Part shown: one piece after another, positions 14,887 to 22,385 of the stretch
How the letters are laid out: every line of letters starts with the position of its first letter
How positions within the stretch are numbered: position 1 is the first letter of the stretch
Assembly: GCA_019119815.1 (NCBI GenBank)
Contig: DWWH01000074.1
Coordinates: 1 to 44,140, forward strand
Length of the DNA stretch: 44,140 nt
From: Candidatus Eisenbergiella intestinipullorum
GTDB taxonomy: Bacteria; Bacillota; Clostridia; Lachnospirales; Lachnospiraceae
Direction of reading: 5' to 3'
Translations under genes and position numbers: made by a program
The notes under the pieces: generated by a model
Databases searched by the model: none
Seen by the model: the letters and a program-made list of their open reading frames with translations, nothing else
Told to the model about the DNA's origin: nothing

Positions 14887-16578
14887 ATGGAACTGATACT
14901 GCTGATCGCGGGGATCGCCCTTGTCGTCGTGTTTTTTTTCGTCAGGGGAGTGAACGGAGAGAAAAGAAAAAGGAAAAAGCTGCGGGAGAACATTCATGCA
15001 GCCTTTGGAAGCGGCTGGAAACGGGTCTACGAGGATGGAGAGCTTTCCGGCATCCCGGGTTTTTATGAGGCCCACAGGCGGGAAGGTCAGATCGACGACA
15101 TCACCTGGGAGGATCTGGGAATGGACCAGATCTTTTTCCAGATGAACCATACCTATTCCTCCGCAGGGCAGGAATATCTGTACTATGTCCTGAGAACGCC
15201 GGCGCTGCATGCACGGGAGAAACAGACTCTGGAACGGATGGAGGAGAAGATCCGGTGGTTCTCGGCCCATGAAAAGGAGCGGGAGGAGCTGCAGGAGCTT
15301 TACTGCGGCCTGGGAAGGAGCGGAAAATATTCCATCTACGATTATCTGGGCTATCTGGATGGGCTGGGAGAGCGCAGCAGCGCAAAAAGCGTTGTGATGG
15401 ATGTGTTCCTCATCCTCTCCGTCGGCGCGATGGCGGTGAATCCGCCGGTGGGGATGATATTCTTTTTCTTCGTCCTTTTTGCAAACATGCTTTCCTATAT
15501 GAAGCAGAAGCGCCAGGTGGAGCCTTATCTGGTCAGCTTTTCTTATGTGCTTCGGGTCCTGAATTTTGCCAGACGGCTGAAGCGGACGGCGGTTCCGGTC
15601 TGCACAGAGGAATGGGAGGAGCTTTCCCGGCTGGAGAAAAAATTCGGCAGATTCCGTCATAGTGCGGTGCTCGGCATGCGCGGCAGCTCGGCGGCCGGGG
15701 ACCCGCTTTCCATCCTGATGGACTATGTGAACATGATCCTGCATCTGGATCTGATCTGCTTCAATTCCATGCTGCAGGAGGTGAGGACCCATCTTTCGGA
15801 CATCGACCGGATGGTGGAGCTGATCGGAAGAACGGAATGCCTGTTGGCGGTGGCTTCCTGGAGGGCTTGTCTGCAGAATGGCTGGTGCAGTCCGGATCTT
15901 GACGGAAAAGAACTGGCAGTTTCGGGACTTTATCACCCCCTTCTTTCCGAACCGGTGAAAAACAGCATCCGCACGGAGCGGGGCGTGCTCATCACGGGTT
16001 CCAACGCTTCCGGGAAATCCACCTTTTTAAAGGCTGTGGCGGTAAACGCCCTGCTGGCCCAGACCGTCCACACCTGCCCGGCAGAAAGCTACCGGGGGGA
16101 GCTTTACCGGATCTTTACTTCCATGGCGCTGCGGGATAACCTGGAGGGCGGGGAGAGCTACTACATCGTGGAGATCCGGGCGCTGAAGCGGATTCTGGAC
16201 GCGGTGAATGCGGACTCTTCTCCGGTACTCTGCTTTGTGGACGAGGTGCTGCGGGGGACCAATACGGTGGAGCGGATCGCGGCTTCCACCCAGATCCTGA
16301 AAAGCCTGCACCGTCCCGGTGTACTCTGCTTTGCGGCGACCCACGACATCGAGCTGACCCGGCTTCTGCAGGAGGACTACGACAATTATCACTTTGAGGA
16401 GCAGGTGGAAGAGGATGACATCCGCTTCAACTATACGCTCATGCCGGGCCGCGCCGGGAGCCGCAATGCCATCCGCCTGCTCGGCATCATCGGCTATGAT
16501 CAGGAGATCATCCGGGAAGCCGACCGGATGGCGCAGGAGTTTCTGAAGACGGGAGAATGGCGTACGGCGGGTTTTTGA
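14887..16578 (+). CDS. membrane-associated MutS-like ATPase
   Basis: A 563-residue protein whose C-terminal third is a MutS ATPase domain. The Walker A GSNASGKSTFLKAVAVNALLAQ begins near residue 370, Walker B is CFVDEVLRGTNTVERIAA near 449, and THDIEL is the downstream His motif. It lacks the MutS mismatch-recognition domain with its Phe-x-Glu motif. Instead it starts with a transmembrane helix (LILLIAGIALVVVFFFV) and has a hydrophobic hairpin around residues 170-205 (FLILSVGAMAVNPP..IFFFFVLFANML). So it is probably not a classic mismatch repair protein; DNA or branched-structure binding by the remaining core is possible. It is translated with greA (4-base gap). Confidence 0.85.
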   Translation: MELILLIAGIALVVVFFFVRGVNGEKRKRKKLRENIHAAFGSGWKRVYEDGELSGIPGFYEAHRREGQIDDITWEDLGMDQIFFQMNHTYSSAGQEYLYYVLRTPALHAREKQTLERMEEKIRWFSAHEKEREELQELYCGLGRSGKYSIYDYLGYLDGLGERSSAKSVVMDVFLILSVGAMAVNPPVGMIFFFFVLFANMLSYMKQKRQVEPYLVSFSYVLRVLNFARRLKRTAVPVCTEEWEELSRLEKKFGRFRHSAVLGMRGSSAAGDPLSILMDYVNMILHLDLICFNSMLQEVRTHLSDIDRMVELIGRTECLLAVASWRACLQNGWCSPDLDGKELAVSGLYHPLLSEPVKNSIRTERGVLITGSNASGKSTFLKAVAVNALLAQTVHTCPAESYRGELYRIFTSMALRDNLEGGESYYIVEIRALKRILDAVNADSSPVLCFVDEVLRGTNTVERIAASTQILKSLHRPGVLCFAATHDIELTRLLQEDYDNYHFEEQVEEDDIRFNYTLMPGRAGSRNAIRLLGIIGYDQEIIREADRMAQEFLKTGEWRTAGF

Positions 16579-16617
16579 TTACAGGGCTTGGAGAGACAGA
16601 ATCAGGAGGTGCGGAGG

Positions 16618-17088
16618 GTGAAGGTAACGATTTATACGGACGGAGCGGCCCGGGGAAACCCGGAGGGGCCGGGCGGCTACGGAACGATTCTGCATTATGT
16701 GGATGGAAAGGGAAAGCTTCATGAGAGGGAGCTTTCCGGCGGATACATAAGAACGACGAATAACCGGATGGAGCTGATGGCGGTCATTGCCGGGCTGGAG
16801 GCGCTGAACCGCCCCTGCGAGGTACAGATCGTTTCGGACTCCAGATATGTGACGGACGCCTTTAATAAGCGCTGGATCGACGGCTGGCTGAAAAAGGGCT
16901 GGAAGGGAGCCTCCGGCCCGGTGAAAAACGTGGATCTGTGGAAGCGGCTGCTGGAGGCGGCAAAGCCGCATCAGCTGACCTTTACCTGGGTGAAGGGACA
17001 TGACGGACATCCGGAAAATGAGCGCTGCGACCGGCTCGCCACGTCGGCGGCGGACGGGGATGGGCTGCTGCCGGATCCCGGCGTGTGA
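16618..17088 (+). CDS. rnhA: ribonuclease HI
   Basis: Cleaves RNA in RNA-DNA hybrids. A 156-residue protein from GTG at 16618, 8 bases after AGGAGG; the TTG at 16588 upstream lacks such a site. The catalytic acids are in [42 protein letters not shown] and the C-terminal [17 protein letters not shown] (His loop plus final Asp). No hybrid-binding domain is added. It follows the MutS-like gene by 39 bases. Grouping with greA and a MutS-like ATPase suggests a transcription/genome-maintenance operon, which is inference. Confidence 0.95.
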   Translation: MKVTIYTDGAARGNPEGPGGYGTILHYVDGKGKLHERELSGGYIRTTNNRMELMAVIAGLEALNRPCEVQIVSDSRYVTDAFNKRWIDGWLKKGWKGASGPVKNVDLWKRLLEAAKPHQLTFTWVKGHDGHPENERCDRLATSAADGDGLLPDPGV

Positions 17089-17145
17089 GGCGGTTGAAGA
17101 GGTGGAAGGAAAGAAAAAGACTGAGTGAGCGAAGCCCCGGCTTAC

Positions 17146-17198
17146 GCTCCGGAATGGAGATTGGTTTGAAAAATAAGCCTGATGGCTTCTTTTTCAAA
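17146..17198 (+). repeat. orphan SD-type repeat block followed by a terminator-like hairpin
   Basis: CGCTCCGGAATGGAG (17146-17160) is identical to the pre-SD block of cdd and punA, but here no gene starts after it. It is followed by TTTGAAAAATAAGCC (17165-17179), loop TGAT, GGCTTCTTTTTCAAA (17184-17198), a 14-pair hairpin with one mismatch. The core resembles the punA terminator and probably terminates rnhA. Confidence 0.7.
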
Positions 17199-17297
17199 TG
17201 GCTATTTGTGCCGGAGCGTCACAAATAGCTTTGATGGCAGACAAGAAATCGCATTCGCGATTTCTCGTCGCCCCGTCGCTTACGCTCCGGATTGGAG
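17195..17297 (+). promoter_or_regulatory. structured leader of the aminotransferase: second copy of the pseudoknot-like element
   Basis: CAAATGGCTATTTGTG (17195-17210) pairs with CACAAATAGCTTTG (17220-17233) with a 2-base bulge. Loop CCGGAGCGT (17211-17219) is exactly complementary to ACGCTCCGG (17282-17290), directly before the SD GGAG (17294-17297). Unlike the cdd copy it contains an extra hairpin, AGAAATCGC-ATTC-GCGATTTCT, at ~17244-17265. The shared string TGATGGCAGA follows the first stem in both copies. Confidence 0.7.
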
Positions 17298-17303
17298 AAT
17301 AGG

Positions 17304-18500
17304 ATGGAACTGAAATTTGCGACAAGGATGAAGGATTATGAGGAAGGAATTTTTCAGGTTCTGAACGAAAAGAAGGAAGCTCTGCTGGCACAGGGACGGA
17401 AGGTGTACAATCTGTCCGTGGGTACGCCGGACTTCCCTCCCGCGCAGGAAGTGATGGACGCAGTGGTAAAGGCCGCGCAGGATCCGGAAAACTATAAATA
17501 TTCCCTGAAGGATCTGCCGGAGCTGACGGAGGCGGTAATTGGCCGCTACTGGAGGCGTTACGGGGTGGAGCTTGCGCCAGAGGAGATCATGTCGGTTTAC
17601 GGTTCTCAGGAGGGGATCACCCATGTGGGATTCACCCTCTGCGACGCGGGCGACGTGGTGCTGGTGCCGGATCCGGGCTATCCCATTTTCGGAATCGGGC
17701 CGTCCCTGGCCGGGGCGGTGCTCAAAACCTATCCCCTCACGGAGGAAAACGGGTATGTACCGGATCTGGAGGCGCTTTCCGAAGCGGCGGACCAGGCGAA
17801 ATTCATGGTCGTTTCCTATCCCATGAATCCCATCTGCAAATGCGCGCCGGAAGGATTTTATGAGAGACTGGTGCGGTGGGCGGCACAGCACAATCTGGTC
17901 ATCATCCATGACAACGCCTATTCGGACATTATCTTTGACGGAAGGAGAGGAGGCTCCATTCTCGCGGTGCCGGGAGCGAAGGAAACCTGCGTGGAATTTT
18001 TCTCCCTGTCCAAGACCTATAACTATACCGGGGCGCGGATGAGCTTCCTGGTGGGCAATCGGGAGATCATCGCCACCTTCCGCAGGCTCCGTTCCCAGAT
18101 CGACTACGGAACCTTCCTCCCGGTGCAGTACGGCGCCATCGCCGCGCTGAACAGTCCGGAGGAGCCCATTCTCAGGCAGTGTGAGGAATACCGGAAAAGG
18201 AGGGACGCGCTCTGCGGCGGCCTGCGCGCGGCCGGCTGGAACGTGCCGGACAGCGAGGGGACCATGTTCGCCTGGGCGCGCATCCCGGAGGGCTTTACGG
18301 ACGATGTGGACTTCTGCATGCAGCTCATGGAGGCCACGGGCGTTCTCTGCACGCCGGGCAGCAGCTTCGGGACGCTGGGAAAAGACCATGTGCGCTTCGC
18401 CCTCACCCTTCCGGTGCCGGTGATCGAAGAGGCGGTGGCGGCGGTCCGGGACAGCGGAATTCTGAAGCGGGCCGCCCGCACATCCTCCGGAGCGGAGTGA
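17304..18500 (+). CDS. class I/II pyridoxal-phosphate aminotransferase (LL-diaminopimelate aminotransferase-like)
   Basis: A 398-residue fold-type I aminotransferase. NLSVGTPDFPP, YGSQEGITHVGFTLCDAGD, VVSYPMNPICKCAP and HDNAYSDIIFDG form the cofactor pocket. The PLP lysine is in FFSLSKTYNYTGARMSFLVGN, and the substrate Arg is in HVRFALTLPVP. The overall pattern resembles DapL/aspartate-type enzymes, but substrate assignment is uncertain. ATG 17304 has GGAG 6 bases upstream; the frame is also open from a TTG at 17292. The gene appears monocistronic: a structured element lies before it and a hairpin-rich gap after it. Confidence 0.85.
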   Translation: MELKFATRMKDYEEGIFQVLNEKKEALLAQGRKVYNLSVGTPDFPPAQEVMDAVVKAAQDPENYKYSLKDLPELTEAVIGRYWRRYGVELAPEEIMSVYGSQEGITHVGFTLCDAGDVVLVPDPGYPIFGIGPSLAGAVLKTYPLTEENGYVPDLEALSEAADQAKFMVVSYPMNPICKCAPEGFYERLVRWAAQHNLVIIHDNAYSDIIFDGRRGGSILAVPGAKETCVEFFSLSKTYNYTGARMSFLVGNREIIATFRRLRSQIDYGTFLPVQYGAIAALNSPEEPILRQCEEYRKRRDALCGGLRAAGWNVPDSEGTMFAWARIPEGFTDDVDFCMQLMEATGVLCTPGSSFGTLGKDHVRFALTLPVPVIEEAVAAVRDSGILKRAARTSSGAE

Positions 18501-18702
18501 ACGCTGTGTTTCGGCCTTCGGCAGAACGGCCACGGCATCCGGTTCATCGCAGCACGATAGGACGAGAGTGCCGCAATGGACCGGATGCTTCCTCACGATC
18601 CGCTTTCGTACGGTCTGTGCGGTAAATGCGCAGATCTGGCGAGTAGTAACGGGTAAACGGTAACGGACTGAGGAACGAAAAAAGCCGGGACTGAGAAAAC
18701 GG
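18501..18702. other. hairpin-rich gap between the aminotransferase and the nrd promoter
   Basis: The main feature is a nested stem at 18535-18588. GCATCCGGT (18535-18543) pairs with ACCGGATGC (18580-18588), enclosing a second stem GC-a-GCAC / GTGC-c-GC with a 12-base loop. It has no T-run. Further on GAGTAGTAAC (~18640) repeats the arm of the inverted repeat at 9396. No gene is seen. Confidence 0.55.
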
Positions 18703-18731
18703 TTGACAGACGGCGGCGTTTTGGGTATACT
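18703..18731 (+). promoter_or_regulatory. near-consensus sigma-A promoter for nrdD-nrdG-dut
   Basis: TTGACA (18703-18708), exactly 17 bases, TATACT (18726-18731). The start codon of nrdD lies 244 bases downstream, leaving a long leader. Confidence 0.85.
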
Positions 18732-18788
18732 GACATACGGAAACAGCCGCTACCAGATATTGTGGCAGACGGCTTCCGGAAAACCAAG

Positions 18789-18821
18789 ATGTTGTTGTTA
18801 TTGTTATCATCAGGACGATAA
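18789..18821 (+). CDS. possible leader peptide (Leu-rich, 10 residues)
   Basis: ATG followed by five Leu codons, two Ser, Gly, Arg and TAA. It lies between the nrd promoter and the terminator hairpin, which begins 20 bases after the stop. There is only a poor Shine-Dalgarno (GGAAAA). Such an arrangement is seen in amino-acid attenuators, but a ribonucleotide reductase has no obvious link to leucine, so this may be a chance low-complexity tract. Confidence 0.25.
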   Translation: MLLLLLSSGR

Positions 18822-18840
18822 AAGAATATTTTCCAACGAC

Positions 18841-18893
18841 AAAAAGCCGGATGCGGAAAGGGCTGCAGGCAGATTTCCGCGTCCGGACTTTTT
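18841..18893 (+). terminator. intrinsic terminator inside the nrd leader (attenuator candidate)
   Basis: AAAAAGCCGGATGCGGAAA (18841-18859) pairs with 18874-18893 (TTTCCGCGTCCGG-ACTTTTT), with one bulge and one G-U pair and a 14-base loop. The U-rich end is shared with the stem base. It lies upstream of the nrdD start within the transcript, so it must be conditional or leaky. Confidence 0.65.
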
Positions 18894-18975
18894 GACCGCG
18901 GAAGCAGAAGGCGTCAGGCGGGCGGAAAGCAGCCGGTCTGACGCGGAACGAAGAAACAGAGGGAGAAAAGGCAGG

Positions 18976-21168
18976 ATGGAATATACGGTAGAGGAGCTTG
19001 GCCGGAAAGAGGAGACGGATTACGGAAAGCAGTACAGACCGAAGCGGAACGTGAAGGTGATCAAGAAGGACGGAACGAAGGAAGCCTTCAACGTCCAGAA
19101 GGTCATCAACGCGGTGGGAAAGAGCGCCTACCGCGCTCTGACCCGGTTCACGGATGAGGAAAACCGGAAAATCTGCAGCTATGTGATCGAGAAGGTGGAT
19201 GAGCTGGAAAGCGACGAGATCCCGATCCCGATGATGCACAACGTAGTGGAGAGCGCGCTGGAGCAGGTGAAGCCCATCGTGGCGAAGAGCTACCGGGACT
19301 ACCGCAACTACAAGCAGGACTTCGTACGGATGCTGGACGATGTGTACAAGAAGAGCCAGTCCATCATGTACATCGGGGACAAGGAGAACTCCAACACGGA
19401 TTCCGCTCTGGTTTCCACCAAGAGAAGCCTGATCTTCAACCAGCTCAACAAGGAGCTGTACCAGAAATTTTTTATGACCACGGAGGAGATCCAGGCCTGC
19501 CGCGACGGCTATATTTATGTGCATGACATGTCCGCCAGAAGGGATACCATGAACTGCTGTCTGTTTGACGTGGAGCATGTGCTGTCCGGCGGCTTTGAGA
19601 TGGGAAACATCTGGTACAACGAGCCCAAGACCCTGGATGTGGCCTTCGACGTGATCGGCGACATCGTCCTGAGCGCGGCCAGCCAGCAGTACGGAGGCTT
19701 CACCGTGCCCAGCGTGGACCTGATCCTGGAGCCCTACGCGCAGAAGTCCTATGACAGATATTTGAAGAAATACACGGAAATGGGCGTCCCGCAGGAAAAG
19801 GCGGAGGAGGTCGCCTACGGCGATGTGGTCAAGGAGATGGAGCAGGGCTTCCAGGGCTGGGAATACAAGTTCAACACGGTGGCCAGCAGCCGGGGAGACT
19901 ATCCTTTTATCACCGTGACCGCCGGAACCGGAACGGGCCGTTTCGCGAAGCTGGCCACCATGAGCATGCTGAACGTGCGCCGGAAGGGGCAGGGGAAGGA
20001 GGGCCACAAGAAGCCCGTGCTGTTCCCTAAGATCGTATTTCTGTATGATGAGAACCTGCATGGCCCCGGAAAGCCGCTGGAGGATGTGTTTGAGGCGGGC
20101 GTGCGCTGCTCCGCAAAGACCATGTATCCGGACTGGCTGAGCCTGACCGGGGAGGGCTATGTGGCCAGCATGTACAAGAAGTATGGAAAGATCATTTCCC
20201 CCATGGGCTGCCGCGCTTTCCTGTCCCCCTGGTATGAGAGAGGGGGCATGCATCCGGCGGACGAGAACGACGTGCCCGTGTTCGTGGGCCGCTTCAACAT
20301 CGGCGCCGTATCCCTGCATCTGCCCATGATTCTGGCGAAGGCCAGACAGGAGAGCCGGGATTTCTATGAGGTGCTGGACTATTACCTGAACCTGATCCGC
20401 CAGCTGCACATCCGCACCTACGCCTATCTGGGCGAGATGCGCGCCTCCACCAACCCGCTGGCCTACTGCGAGGGCGGTTTCCTGGGCGGCCATCTGAAGC
20501 TGAGGGACAAGATCAAGCCCCTGTTAAAGTCGGCCACCGCATCCTTCGGCATCACGGCCCTGAATGAGCTGCAGATGCTCTATAACGGAAAATCCCTGGT
20601 GGAGGACGGACAGTTCGCTCTGGAGGTGATGGAATACATCAATAGCCGGGTCAATGAGTTCAAGGAGGAGGACGGCCATCTGTACGCGATCTACGGCACG
20701 CCCGCCGAGAATCTCTGCGGCCTGCAGGTGAAGCAGTTCCGCAACAAATACGGCATCATTGAAGGCGTATCCGACCGGGAATACGTCAGCAACAGCTTCC
20801 ACTGCCATGTGACGGAGGATATCACCCCCATCGAAAAGCAGGATAAGGAGGGGCGGTTCTGGAACCTGTGCAACGGCGGCAAGATCCAGTACGTGAAGTA
20901 TCCCATCGACTATAATATCGAGGCGGTGAAAACGCTGATCCGCCGTGCCATGGATAAGGGCTACTACGAGGGTGTCAACCTGTCACTGGCCTACTGCGAC
21001 GACTGCGGCCATCAGGAGCTGGAAATGGACGTCTGCCCCAAATGCGGCAGCAGGAACCTGACCAAGATCGACCGGATGAACGGTTATCTGTCCTACTCCA
21101 GAGTTCATGGGGACACCCGCCTGAACGATGCCAAGATGGCGGAAATCGCGGAAAGGAAATCGATGTAG
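18976..21168 (+). CDS. nrdD: anaerobic (class III) ribonucleoside-triphosphate reductase
   Basis: Reduces NTPs to dNTPs using a glycyl radical, only without oxygen. The 730-residue start at 18976 has GGGAGAAAAGGCAGG before it; the frame is open further upstream through the leader, but that part is not coding-like. An ATP-cone allosteric domain is at ~24-115 (VKVIKKDGTKEAFNVQKV). Active-site region SARRDTMNCCLFDVEHVLSGG has C194/C195. The C terminus has a zinc site YCDDCGHQELEMDVCPKCGSRN and RMNGYLS, where G703 is the expected radical glycine. nrdG follows after 3 bases. A 649-codon minus-strand frame over this gene is a compositional shadow. Confidence 0.97.
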   Translation: MEYTVEELGRKEETDYGKQYRPKRNVKVIKKDGTKEAFNVQKVINAVGKSAYRALTRFTDEENRKICSYVIEKVDELESDEIPIPMMHNVVESALEQVKPIVAKSYRDYRNYKQDFVRMLDDVYKKSQSIMYIGDKENSNTDSALVSTKRSLIFNQLNKELYQKFFMTTEEIQACRDGYIYVHDMSARRDTMNCCLFDVEHVLSGGFEMGNIWYNEPKTLDVAFDVIGDIVLSAASQQYGGFTVPSVDLILEPYAQKSYDRYLKKYTEMGVPQEKAEEVAYGDVVKEMEQGFQGWEYKFNTVASSRGDYPFITVTAGTGTGRFAKLATMSMLNVRRKGQGKEGHKKPVLFPKIVFLYDENLHGPGKPLEDVFEAGVRCSAKTMYPDWLSLTGEGYVASMYKKYGKIISPMGCRAFLSPWYERGGMHPADENDVPVFVGRFNIGAVSLHLPMILAKARQESRDFYEVLDYYLNLIRQLHIRTYAYLGEMRASTNPLAYCEGGFLGGHLKLRDKIKPLLKSATASFGITALNELQMLYNGKSLVEDGQFALEVMEYINSRVNEFKEEDGHLYAIYGTPAENLCGLQVKQFRNKYGIIEGVSDREYVSNSFHCHVTEDITPIEKQDKEGRFWNLCNGGKIQYVKYPIDYNIEAVKTLIRRAMDKGYYEGVNLSLAYCDDCGHQELEMDVCPKCGSRNLTKIDRMNGYLSYSRVHGDTRLNDAKMAEIAERKSM

Positions 21169-21171
21169 GCC

Positions 21172-21726
21172 ATGCGCTATCATGATATTACGAAAGACGA
21201 TATGAAAAACGGGGACGGCCTGCGGGTCGTCCTCTGGGTGGCGGGCTGTGCCCACTGCTGCGAGGGCTGCCAGAATCCGATCACCTGGGATCCGGAGGGC
21301 GGCCTCCTTTTTGACGAGGCCGCGAAGATGGAGATTTTTGACCAGCTCGACAAACCCTATATTTCCGGCATCACCTTTTCCGGCGGGGATCCTCTCCATC
21401 CGGCAAACAAAGGGGACGTGAGAAGGCTGATGCGCGAGATCCGTCAGAAGTATCCGGACAAGACCATCTGGCTCTATACCGGCGAGATATGGGAACGGCT
21501 GTATCAGGATTCCATCCTGCAGGATATTGACGTGCTGGTGGACGGTGAGTTCATCCTTGCAGAAAGGGACGTGAATCTGATGTGGAAGGGAAGCGCCAAC
21601 CAGAGAGTGATCGACGTGCAGGCGTCCCTGCGCCAGGGAAACCCGAAGATCCCCATCCTCCACTGTCCGGATTATGCGCCGGCGGAGGATGTGTGGCAGA
21701 AAGGAGTATCGGCATGCGGAGAATAG
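21172..21726 (+). CDS. nrdG: anaerobic ribonucleotide reductase activating protein (radical SAM)
   Basis: Uses a 4Fe-4S cluster and S-adenosylmethionine to install the glycyl radical on NrdD. It has 184 residues. The cluster cysteines C26, C30 and C33 form CX3CX2C in VAGCAHCCEGCQNP. TFSGGDPLHPANK and TIWLYTGEIWE follow, as in all NrdG. The start is 3 bases after nrdD, indicating translational coupling. The last 13 bases overlap the start of dut. Confidence 0.97.
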   Translation: MRYHDITKDDMKNGDGLRVVLWVAGCAHCCEGCQNPITWDPEGGLLFDEAAKMEIFDQLDKPYISGITFSGGDPLHPANKGDVRRLMREIRQKYPDKTIWLYTGEIWERLYQDSILQDIDVLVDGEFILAERDVNLMWKGSANQRVIDVQASLRQGNPKIPILHCPDYAPAEDVWQKGVSACGE

Positions 21727-22226
21727 CGAAATTTGAAAAGGTGAGCAAAGAGCGCTTCGTCAGCGATCTGACGGATGCGTTTCCGGAATATACGAAAGAG
21801 CAGGCGCAGGAAATCTACGCTTCCCTGCGGCTTCCCGGGCGGGCGACGAAGGGGAGCGCGGGATATGATTTTTACATGCCCGTTCCCTGCTGCCTGAAGC
21901 CCGGCGAAACGGTGAAGGTCCCTACGGGCGTGCGGGTGCGGATGGAGGAGGACTGGGTGCTTTCCCTCTATCCCAGAAGCGGCCTGGGCTTCAAGTACCG
22001 GCTGCAGCTGAATAATACGGTGGGCATCATCGACAGCGACTACTATTACAGCGATAACGAGGGCCATATTTTTGCCAAGCTGACCAATGACTCCAACGAG
22101 GAGAAGACCCTTTCCCTGAATGCCGGGGACGGCTTCATGCAGGGGATTTTCCTTCCCTACGGCATCACGGAGGATGATGCTGCGGACGGAACGAGAAACG
22201 GAGGCTTCGGAAGCACGGGCAGATAG
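21714..22226 (+). CDS. dut: dUTP diphosphatase
   Basis: Hydrolyses dUTP to dUMP and pyrophosphate, keeping uracil out of DNA and feeding thymidylate synthesis. A 170-residue trimeric-type dUTPase. ATG 21714 has AAAGGAG 7 bases upstream. Motifs in order are GSAGYDFYMP, YPRSGLGFKYRLQL (motif 2), NNTVGIIDSDYYYSDNEGHI (motif 3, somewhat enlarged), AGDGFMQGIFLPY (motif 4) and GTRNGGFGSTGR (motif 5, P-loop-like). An N-terminal ~45-residue extension (KFEKVSKERFVSDLTDAFPEYTKEQAQEIY) precedes the core, as in some clostridial forms. Linkage to nrdDG is logical: dNTP supply and sanitising from one transcript. Confidence 0.93.
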   Translation: MRRIAKFEKVSKERFVSDLTDAFPEYTKEQAQEIYASLRLPGRATKGSAGYDFYMPVPCCLKPGETVKVPTGVRVRMEEDWVLSLYPRSGLGFKYRLQLNNTVGIIDSDYYYSDNEGHIFAKLTNDSNEEKTLSLNAGDGFMQGIFLPYGITEDDAADGTRNGGFGSTGR

Positions 22227-22249
22227 ACCGGCGGCCGGACGGCCGACAG

Positions 22250-22293
22250 AACTCCCTTCGGCGGGGCAAAACTCCGCGCGAGGGGAGTTTTTT
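22250..22293 (+). terminator. intrinsic terminator after dut
   Basis: AACTCCC (22250-22256) pairs with GGGAGTT, and the inner GCGGGG-CAAAA-CTCCGC lengthens the stem to about 17 pairs. It is followed by a long T-run. Confidence 0.92.
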
Positions 22294-22316
22294 ATTGAAA
22301 AACCTGTGCCGGAGTA

Positions 22317-22345
22317 TTGAATTTTTCAGGACGGCCGTGTAGAAT
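22317..22345 (+). promoter_or_regulatory. sigma-A promoter for degV
   Basis: TTGAAT (22317-22322), 17 bases, TAGAAT (22340-22345), 40 bases before the degV start. The -35 lies in an inverted repeat TGAAAAA...TTTTTCA (~22298-22328) whose loop carries TGTGCCGGAG, a fragment of the cdd-type element. Confidence 0.75.
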
Positions 22346-22385
22346 ATACTGCGGATTTGTCATAATGGAAAGGAATAAGGAAGGA

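Larger units (their letters stand above)
18738..18893 (+). promoter_or_regulatory. structured attenuator-like leader of the nrd operon
   Basis: Just after the expected transcript start, CGGAA-aca-GCCG (18738-18749) pairs with CGGC-TTCCG (18770-18778) to form a long interrupted stem enclosing CTACCA...TGGCAG. Then comes a tiny Leu-rich open frame and an intrinsic terminator at 18841-18893. CGGAAA at the leader's 5' end could also pair with TTTCCG in the terminator's 3' arm, offering an antiterminator. No recognised riboswitch class and no T-box sequence is visible. NrdR-box-like palindromes were not seen. Confidence 0.5.

Noticed and set aside
18789..18821. Classical leucine attenuator
   Set aside because: The downstream genes make dNTPs, not leucine, and the SD is poor. 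Kept only as a low-confidence leader peptide.
18544..20493. 649-codon open frame on the minus strand across nrdD
   Set aside because: It lies antisense to an unmistakable NrdD, has a His/Gln/Leu-rich translation with no family match, and arises from GC-rich third positions of the true gene.
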